Shown here piece after piece: positions 6,112 through 10,683 of a stretch of 10,683 bases of DNA (its first letter is position 1; every line of letters begins with the position of its first letter). This stretch comes from an uncultured Selenomonadaceae bacterium. GTDB lineage: Bacteria; Bacillota; Negativicutes; Selenomonadales; Selenomonadaceae. The notes beneath the pieces are model-generated. The model saw only the letters and a list, made by a program, of their open reading frames with translations, did no database searches and had not been told where the DNA came from. A program made the position numbers and the translations under genes. The stretch covers positions 1 to 10,683 of the forward strand of contig CAJODU010000039.1 in the NCBI GenBank assembly GCA_905233325.1, given 5' to 3'.

Positions 6112-6129
6112 TTAATTGACAACAATTAA
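6112..6129. promoter_or_regulatory. 18-bp palindrome between hyaC and trxB
   Basis: TTAATTG, four bases, CAATTAA: perfect 7-base arms, sitting 17 bases before the trxB start and 13 bases after the hyaC stop. The size and spacing resemble operators of dimeric regulators (Rex and FNR/CRP sites have similar geometry), but the sequence does not match the Rex consensus TTGTTAA-N4-TTAACAA or the FNR consensus. No T-run follows, so it is not a terminator. No clear -35/-10 pair was found beside it. The regulator is unknown. Confidence 0.35.
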
Positions 6130-6142
6130 TTAGATTTTGCTA

Positions 6143-6835
6143 TTAATCGAGCTCGTTTGCATCTTTCGGAACGTGAGCAAGCACTTTCTTACCGCTGAAC
6201 ATACTGCTGACTTCACTCTCACCTTCCATAAACTCGGCACGAATAACCATATAGAAATGTCCAATCGCAAACAGGATTATAAACCAGGCCACATAGTGAT
6301 GGACTATATGAGTCATCATTTCGGAACCCAGAATCACATTGACCCAGCCGAACAACATTCCGCCTGTTCCTGAGGGATTAGTCATATAGTACATTGCAAA
6401 GCCGGTTAGTATTTCGATAGCAACCAGCACATACAATGCGGCGTAACTCATTCTTGCAAGCGGATTGCGGAGGAATGAGGCATGGTGTGACTTCAGCAGC
6501 ATATAGTGCAGTGCAACTTCCACAGTCTCGCTGTAGAAATGTCCTTCCCAAACTCTCGGAAACAGCCTGTCACCTTTATTTATGATGAAACCATAAATCC
6601 TAAGGATAAACGAAGCACAGAAGATGAACGCTGCCACAAAGTGAATATCTCTCACCAAATCGATTGAAGTTATCGAGAAGAAAGGCTCTGTCGTGGAGAC
6701 ATTCATAGGCTTGGTTATTATCAGACCGGTGAAGAAGAGGACTAAAATCATAGCCACCATAATCCAATGGAATATTCTCAAGAACGGACTGAAGATATAA
6801 TATTCTTTACGTTTGACTTCTTTGACGGATTTCAT
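6143..6835 (-). CDS. hyaC: [NiFe]-hydrogenase b-type cytochrome subunit
   Basis: This membrane subunit takes electrons from the hydrogenase small subunit and reduces quinone. The 230-residue length fits HyaC/HydC. Four hydrophobic helices are visible (about 22-42, 62-86, 130-152, 178-200). Candidate haem-ligand histidines lie in them: H23 (RIFHW), H65 (DIHF), H180 (HHYVAWF) and H193 (GHFYMVIRAE). The N-terminal YIFSPFLRIFHW and C-terminal HFYMVIRAEF segments are typical of the family. GGGGGTGAT precedes the start by 5 bases. The gene follows hyaB by 31 bases. A cytochrome of this kind, as in Wolinella HydC, implies coupling to menaquinone, for example for fumarate respiration; the acceptor is inferred. 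Confidence 0.93.
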   Translation of the reverse strand: MKSVKEVKRKEYYIFSPFLRIFHWIMVAMILVLFFTGLIITKPMNVSTTEPFFSITSIDLVRDIHFVAAFIFCASFILRIYGFIINKGDRLFPRVWEGHFYSETVEVALHYMLLKSHHASFLRNPLARMSYAALYVLVAIEILTGFAMYYMTNPSGTGGMLFGWVNVILGSEMMTHIVHHYVAWFIILFAIGHFYMVIRAEFMEGESEVSSMFSGKKVLAHVPKDANELD

Positions 6836-6866
6836 TATATCACCCCCAATAGTTGATTGTCAGAAG

Positions 6867-8765
6867 TTATCTTTTGTAAGGGTCGGTTGAGACAAGTTGA
6901 ATCTCTTCGCCTTTAGCATTATACATATGAGTAGCACAAGCCATGCAGGGATCAAATGAACGGATAACCTTAGCGATCTCAAGGGGTTTATCGGGAATTT
7001 GTACATGAGTATCCATCATCGCCAGCTCATAGGCACCGTGACCCGCCTTATCATCACGCGGGCAAGCGTTCCAAGTAGTCGGAACAATGCATTGATAGTT
7101 GTCAATCTTGCCGTCTTTGATGATTGTCCAATGACTGAGGGCACCGCGCGGCGCATCATAGAGACCGACACCTGCACACTCACTCGGCCAGGACTCAGGA
7201 TACCATTTTTCATTGTTGACGGTTTGAGTGTCGCCGGTTTTGAGGTTGGCAATGAGTTTATCAAAGAAGAATCGATTGATCTCGGCGTTGAGCTGGCAGT
7301 CAAGAGCACGGCAAGCGGTACGTCCGACCATTGTCGGCATCCAGACTTCAGGAGCAAGCCCAAGTACACCGCTGACAGCATTGATCTGATCAAGCATCAT
7401 CTTCTCCGCCCAAGTAGGATCAGGCAGCAAGCCGCGATTAGCTTTAGTGTAAATGACAATATACTTAGCAAGAGGTCCGACTTCACAGAGTTTACCCTTA
7501 TATTTGGGAGTCTTCAGCCAAGAATACTTGCCGCCCTCGTTGAGAGTCTGCCACATTGTCGGCGTACCCTCTTTAGGACCGGTGAATTTGTCTTTAGTGA
7601 TACCCTTCCAAGGGTGCAGATCTTCAGGCGAGCCGGCAGGGTATTCATACCAGGCATGCTCAACGCCTTCAGTAAATCTGTCGTCACGTTTCAAAGTCTC
7701 TGCATTGATCTCGTAGACTACAGCATTGCCGACACCCTTGCCGAAATCCTCAACAACAGCATTGGAGCGAATCAGCAAATTATTAAAGTAACCGCCGCCG
7801 TTAGAGGTGCCTTGATAGCTCTCCATAGGATAAGAACCGAAGGACATAACGCGAGTCTTGGCGAGACCGCCGCCATCGACCTTTCCTGCCTTGACGTAAA
7901 GATTGCCGATTGCAATGAGATCAGGCAGGTAGTAATTGTTGACGAGATCGCGTCCCATATTGATAGCACGGTCGACAATAGCGAGGCGTGCAGTGTTGAC
8001 GGGGGCATTGCCGTCGGTGAGTGAAATGGCACAAGGCATACCGCCAACGACATAGTGAGGGTGAGGATTCTTGCCGCCAAAGATGACATGCGGCGTGATT
8101 ATCTCTCTCTGCTTGTCAAGCATCTCAAGATAGTGAGCAACGGCGAGAAGGTGAACTTCATTCGGCAGAATATTATAATCAGGGTGATCCCACCATTGAG
8201 CAGCGAAGATACCTAGTTGTCCGCTTGCAACTATAGCCTTAACGCGATCTTGAATACCTTGGAAGTATTGAGGCGTCGCAGCAGGGAAGTCATGAGCATA
8301 AGCTACCGTTGCGTTCTCTTCGGGAACTTTAAGCTGCAGACGGTAGGCATTGAGCAGGGAAGTCTGCAAGTTAGCCGTTGCAACAGGATCAGCTTCAGCA
8401 GCCTTGAGGGGGCTAACCCAATCAAGCGCATGGAGATGATAGAAATGAATTATATGATCCTGGACAGTCAAAGTCGCCGCCATGATATTTCTGATATAGT
8501 TTGCATTTTTTGGAATGGTGATTCCAAGAGCGTCCTCAACGGCACGAACTGATGCAAGAGCATGAGCAGTCGTACAGACGCCGCAAATTCTCTGAATATA
8601 AGCCCAAGCGTCACGAGGATCTCTGTCCTTCATAATGAGCTCAAGTCCACGCCAAGCAGTGCCGGAGGATATTGCGTCAGTTACCTTGCCGCTGTCATCG
8701 ACAGTGACTTCAACGCGCAAATGTCCCTCAATTCTTGTGATAGGGTCTACAACAACATGTGGCAT
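6867..8765 (-). CDS. hyaB: [NiFe]-hydrogenase large (catalytic) subunit precursor
   Basis: This subunit holds the Ni-Fe(CN)2CO site that splits H2. The 632-residue product has RIEGH (11-15), the N-terminal cysteine pair RICGVC (C61, C64) and the C-terminal pair DPCMAC (C607, C610) that together bind nickel. The C-terminal motif ends at H613 and is followed by a 19-residue tail that a HyaD/HybD-type endopeptidase would remove after Ni insertion. That protease and the hyp maturation genes are not in the window. There is no signal peptide: the folded protein is carried through the Tat system by its partner HyaA. GAGGTGA lies 6 bases before the start, and the gene follows hyaA by 27 bases. The sequence pattern and partner genes place it among group 1 membrane-bound uptake hydrogenases. 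Confidence 0.96.
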   Translation of the reverse strand: MPHVVVDPITRIEGHLRVEVTVDDSGKVTDAISSGTAWRGLELIMKDRDPRDAWAYIQRICGVCTTAHALASVRAVEDALGITIPKNANYIRNIMAATLTVQDHIIHFYHLHALDWVSPLKAAEADPVATANLQTSLLNAYRLQLKVPEENATVAYAHDFPAATPQYFQGIQDRVKAIVASGQLGIFAAQWWDHPDYNILPNEVHLLAVAHYLEMLDKQREIITPHVIFGGKNPHPHYVVGGMPCAISLTDGNAPVNTARLAIVDRAINMGRDLVNNYYLPDLIAIGNLYVKAGKVDGGGLAKTRVMSFGSYPMESYQGTSNGGGYFNNLLIRSNAVVEDFGKGVGNAVVYEINAETLKRDDRFTEGVEHAWYEYPAGSPEDLHPWKGITKDKFTGPKEGTPTMWQTLNEGGKYSWLKTPKYKGKLCEVGPLAKYIVIYTKANRGLLPDPTWAEKMMLDQINAVSGVLGLAPEVWMPTMVGRTACRALDCQLNAEINRFFFDKLIANLKTGDTQTVNNEKWYPESWPSECAGVGLYDAPRGALSHWTIIKDGKIDNYQCIVPTTWNACPRDDKAGHGAYELAMMDTHVQIPDKPLEIAKVIRSFDPCMACATHMYNAKGEEIQLVSTDPYKR

Positions 8766-8792
8766 TTATTTCACCTCGTTTGATTTCTAATA

Positions 8793-9881
8793 TTAATGTT
8801 CGTCGTGATTTTCATCTTCGAGCAAATTATCACGTTGATTGCGTTGAACAACACTTGCAACCGCATGACCGACAACACCGGCAGTAGTCGCAACGGCAAG
8901 CCCGACACCGATTTTATCAGCGTCGCCAATCTTATCATACTTCGGCAGTCTGTCTGTAAAGGGAGCCTCGTCCCAGAAGTGAGCATTAGCACAACCAATG
9001 CAAGGAGCACCGGATTGAATGGGGTAGCTCATACCCTGCCACCAGCGAAGATTGCCACAGGAATTGTAAGTCTCAGGACCGCGGCAGCCGAGTTTGTAGA
9101 GACACCAGCCGGCCTTTGATCCTGCATCATCAAAAGTCTCTGCAAACATTCCGGCATCAAAGAACGGACGACGGTAGCAAGTGTCGTGGATACGATTGCC
9201 GTAGAATTGCTTGGGACGACCGTCGCCATCAAGCGGCGGAATTGATCCGAAGAGAGCAACGTGCATAACTACGCCGGTCATAACTTCGGGAATTGGCGGG
9301 CAGCCGGGGACATTGACTACAGGTTTGCCGCCGACAAACATCTTGATACCTGAAGAGCCGGTTGGATTAGGCTTTGCCGCTTGAATACCGCCATAAGCCG
9401 CACAACTTCCATAAGCAATGATAGCCGCCGCACCTTTTGCCGCTTTATCAAGCAGATGAGTGAAAGTGTGTCCGCCGCTCATGCAGTAAATACCGTTATC
9501 TTTTGTCGAGACTGCACCCTCAACAGCAAGAATGTATTGACCGTTGTATTTCTGAATTACTTCATCAAGATGAGCTTCAAAAGGTGCACCGCAAGCCGCA
9601 CTCAAAAGATGATCATATTCCAGTGCAATGCTTGTCAGTACAACGTCCGATGCCAGCGGAGCACCGGAGCGAATGAATGATTCATCACAGCCGGTACATT
9701 CGTGACCGTGAATCCAAACTACAACCGGCAGCGGTTTTGTCTCCGCTGCTTCGACAACTTTGTTGAACATATCCGAACTGAGACCCATCAGCGAAGTCAA
9801 AGCAACACAACCCTTTAAAAAGTTGCGTCTGCTAAATCCTCTTTTGAGATATGCTTCCCACAAACTCTCCCTTTGTTTCAT
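8793..9881 (-). CDS. hyaA: [NiFe]-hydrogenase small (Fe-S) subunit with Tat signal
   Basis: This subunit carries the Fe-S relay between the NiFe site and the cytochrome. The 362-residue precursor begins with a twin-arginine signal (FSRRNFLK, 16-23) followed by a hydrophobic stretch and an AEAA-like cleavage region near 44-46. Cluster ligands seen are: proximal C62, C65, C160 and C194; distal H232, C235, C260 and C266; medial C275, C294 and C297, three cysteines as for a [3Fe-4S] cluster. The proximal motif is ECTGC rather than the ECTCC of oxygen-tolerant enzymes, so the enzyme should be oxygen-sensitive. A C-terminal anchor helix lies at about 324-345 and is followed by an acidic, His-containing tail. 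AGGAGG lies 8 bases upstream of the ATG. It is the first gene of the operon. Confidence 0.96.
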   Translation of the reverse strand: MKQRESLWEAYLKRGFSRRNFLKGCVALTSLMGLSSDMFNKVVEAAETKPLPVVVWIHGHECTGCDESFIRSGAPLASDVVLTSIALEYDHLLSAACGAPFEAHLDEVIQKYNGQYILAVEGAVSTKDNGIYCMSGGHTFTHLLDKAAKGAAAIIAYGSCAAYGGIQAAKPNPTGSSGIKMFVGGKPVVNVPGCPPIPEVMTGVVMHVALFGSIPPLDGDGRPKQFYGNRIHDTCYRRPFFDAGMFAETFDDAGSKAGWCLYKLGCRGPETYNSCGNLRWWQGMSYPIQSGAPCIGCANAHFWDEAPFTDRLPKYDKIGDADKIGVGLAVATTAGVVGHAVASVVQRNQRDNLLEDENHDEH

Positions 9882-9944
9882 GTGTCTATCCTCCTACATC
9901 TTAAGGATAATTAATTACCTATAATCTATTGAAAAATTCGCCAT

Positions 9945-9975
9945 AGAAAAGTTTTCTCCTGCTTGAAAACTTTCT
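9945..9975 (-). other. Stem-loop in the likely hyaA 5' leader
   Basis: On the - strand AGAAAGTTTTC (9975-9965) pairs with GAAAACTTTTCT (9956-9945) with one bulged base, and the 8-base loop AAGCAGGA contains a Shine-Dalgarno-like AGGA. It lies about 65 to 95 bases before the hyaA start. No T-run follows, so a terminator role is unlikely. A role in transcript stability or leader control is possible but unproven. Confidence 0.4.
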
Positions 9976-9985
9976 AAACATAATA

Positions 9986-10014
9986 ATTTTACATTGCTCT
10001 ATGATAATAGCTAA
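9986..10014 (-). promoter_or_regulatory. Possible promoter of the hya operon
   Basis: Read on the - strand: TTAGCT (10014-10009), 17 bases, TAAAAT (9991-9986). The -10 box is good, the -35 box poor (three of six matches), which could fit an activated promoter. It would give a leader of about 95 bases containing the 9945-9975 stem-loop. Other AT-rich hexamers in this gap cannot be excluded. Confidence 0.3.
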
Positions 10015-10039
10015 CTTCTTATGTTTAACGCAGGAGATT

Positions 10040-10070
10040 TTGACTTTGTGAAGAATCAAATAAATATAAT
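10040..10070 (+). promoter_or_regulatory. Promoter for the leader ORF and rrf2 gene
   Basis: TTGACT (10040-10045) and TATAAT (10065-10070) are good matches, but the 19-base spacer is longer than the usual 17, which may make it weak or dependent on a regulator. Transcription would start near 10077, immediately before the strong ribosome binding site of the leader ORF and about 120 bases before the rrf2 start. Confidence 0.5.
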
Positions 10071-10090
10071 TAAAAGTCGAAGGAGAATAA

Positions 10091-10141
10091 ATGGCGAATT
10101 TGAAACTATCTACCAAGAGTAAAAATATATGTTGCCTGTGA
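10091..10141 (+). CDS. Putative 16-residue leader peptide with tandem Cys codons
   Basis: The reading frame encodes MANLKLSTKSKNICCL and stops at TGA (10139-10141). It has a near-perfect ribosome binding site, AAGGAG, 6 bases before its ATG and close to the predicted transcription start, and it precedes rrf2 by 54 bases. Two adjacent cysteine codons (TGT TGC, 10130-10135) sit three codons before the stop, as amino-acid codons do in attenuator leader peptides. I see only weak local pairings downstream (for example CTATC at 10106-10110 with GATAG at 10180-10184 in the rrf2 ribosome binding region) and no terminator, so any control would act on translation. It could also be a chance short frame. 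Confidence 0.4.
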   Translation: MANLKLSTKSKNICCL

Positions 10142-10195
10142 CAATGCAGGAAGTCAAAAGTTGCGTAAATTATAGCAAGGATAGGTGTTTTAATA

Positions 10196-10636
10196 ATGAA
10201 AATTTCAGCAAAAGGACGTTACGGGTTAGTGGCAATGACACATTTAGCACAATGTTATGAGAGCGAATTGCCTATAACCATTATCAGCATTTCCCAAAAG
10301 TTGGGAATCTCCAAAATTTACCTTGAGCAGGTCTTCTCTCTGCTGAAGAGGGCAAAACTTGTAACGAGTATAAAAGGCTCGCAGGGCGGCTATCAGTTGG
10401 CGTGCAGTCCGCGGGATATAACAGCTTATGATATACTCGCGGCTATAGAATTGGGATTGATGGAGCAGACGGTATCTGAATCTAAATTCCCCGAATTGGA
10501 CAAGGCAATCAATGAGAATGTATACAATCCGCTGGACGAGGGCATAAGTAAAATATTGAAAGCGGTAACTTTGGAAGATATATTAAACGCCGTCAATAAA
10601 GAGTTAGACGCTTCAAGACAAATGTACTTCATCTAA
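10196..10636 (+). CDS. Rrf2-family transcriptional regulator, CymR-like
   Basis: The 146-residue product starts with the typical MKISAKGRYGL and has the Rrf2 winged helix-turn-helix (about 26-68: helix-turn-helix to SLLKRAKLV, wing around KGSQGGYQL). The end QMYFI resembles the MFYI end of CymR, the cysteine-metabolism repressor of Firmicutes. The three cysteines that bind the Fe-S cluster in IscR/NsrR (about positions 90-106) are absent; only C20 and C70 are present, so it is unlikely to hold such a cluster. AGGTG lies 9 bases before the ATG. It is divergent from hyaA, so it may control the hydrogenase operon as well as itself; its actual ligand and targets are unknown. Confidence 0.88.
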   Translation: MKISAKGRYGLVAMTHLAQCYESELPITIISISQKLGISKIYLEQVFSLLKRAKLVTSIKGSQGGYQLACSPRDITAYDILAAIELGLMEQTVSESKFPELDKAINENVYNPLDEGISKILKAVTLEDILNAVNKELDASRQMYFI

Positions 10637-10639
10637 ATT

Positions 10640-10683
10640 ATGAAAATGTTTCCGGCGATAGTAGTCAACATGGCGGCAGTGAC
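10640..10683 (+). CDS. Possible start of a downstream gene (cut by window end)
   Basis: An ATG three bases after the rrf2 stop opens a frame that runs to the window end, giving MKMFPAIVVNMAAV. The hydrophobic start with Val-Asn is compatible with a membrane protein such as DUF554, but 14 residues cannot identify it, and there is no clear ribosome binding site. It may be translated by coupling with rrf2 or may not be a gene. Confidence 0.25.
   Translation, partial: MKMFPAIVVNMAAV

Larger units (their letters stand above)
9934..10101. repeat. Nested collinear inverted repeats in the hyaA/rrf2 intergenic region
   Basis: Four blocks occur in the same order on both strands going outward from about 10003: CTATNATNATAG at the centre (9999-10010); TAAACATAA (9975-9983) with TTATGTTTA (10019-10027); TCTCCTGC (9955-9962) with GCAGGAGA (10030-10037); AAATTCGCCAT (9934-9944) with ATGGCGAATTT (10091-10101). 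Spacing between blocks differs on the two sides. The pattern suggests an old inverted duplication of a promoter/leader module or paired operator sites. The whole divergent gap of 314 bases (9882-10195) holds this, the promoters, the hairpin and the leader ORF listed separately. Confidence 0.45.

Noticed and set aside
6112..6129. Rex or FNR operator
   Set aside because: The arms do not match TTGTTAA/TTAACAA or TTGAT/ATCAA, so it is listed only as an unassigned palindrome.
6999..8024. 341-codon open frame on the + strand opposite the hydrogenase large subunit
   Set aside because: It lies entirely antisense to hyaB, whose family motifs are unmistakable. The translation shows no recognisable family and there is no convincing ribosome binding site; it reflects codon bias of the real gene.
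9919..10116. 65-codon - strand frame in the hyaA/rrf2 intergenic region
   Set aside because: It begins at a TTG without a ribosome binding site, has AT-driven composition and runs across the inverted repeats and promoters.

Overview
The window looks like chromosomal DNA of an anaerobic member of the Firmicutes/Bacillota, most likely a diderm Negativicute of the Selenomonas/Phascolarctobacterium kind. This is an inference from content: strong AGGAGG-type ribosome binding sites, a CymR-like Rrf2 regulator, a Ser46-bearing HPr paralogue, a DUF4931 protein, moderate G+C, and a Tat-exported cytochrome-b-linked [NiFe] uptake hydrogenase of the type used for menaquinone-coupled anaerobic respiration. 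No species can be named from the sequence alone.

Layout. (1) Bases 1-326 are the right end of an IS200/IS605-family transposon, recognised by a GAAT-hairpin-TCAA right end; the structured DNA before it is a candidate omega RNA. (2) Bases 394-906 hold a well-formed promoter, a gene for an HPr-fold protein that lacks the phosphorylatable histidine, and a terminator. (3) Bases 941-2080 hold a DUF502 membrane protein and a UbiX-type flavin prenyltransferase in one operon on the + strand. (4) Bases 4791-2085 on the - strand are a two-gene operon: a GalT/HIT-like DUF4931 protein, then a DUF927 P-loop ATPase of the mobile-element type. It converges on ubiX with a 4-base gap. (5) Bases 9881-4927 on the - strand form the main block: hydrogenase small subunit, large subunit and cytochrome b (hyaABC), then thioredoxin reductase (trxB) and a glutaredoxin-like protein, ending at a terminator near 4870-4910. 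(6) Bases 10196-10636 on the + strand encode a divergent Rrf2 regulator, preceded by a short leader ORF with two adjacent Cys codons.

How the genes may work together. HyaA and HyaB would oxidise H2 on the outer face of the cytoplasmic membrane and pass electrons through the b-type cytochrome HyaC to the quinone pool. TrxB and the glutaredoxin form a cytoplasmic NAD(P)H-disulfide reductase pair. Their position behind hyaABC suggests shared expression, but the 48-base gap before trxB contains an 18-bp palindrome that could separate their control. The Rrf2 regulator is divergent from hyaA and is an obvious candidate to control the operon. It lacks the Cys ligands of IscR/NsrR, so it is more likely CymR-like than an Fe-S sensor.

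Points that deserve attention: the HPr paralogue without His15, the Cys-Cys leader ORF and the collinear inverted repeats in the hya/rrf2 intergenic region, the 83-base out-of-frame trxB/grx overlap, the orphan DUF927 gene paired with DUF4931, and the omega-RNA-like transposon end.
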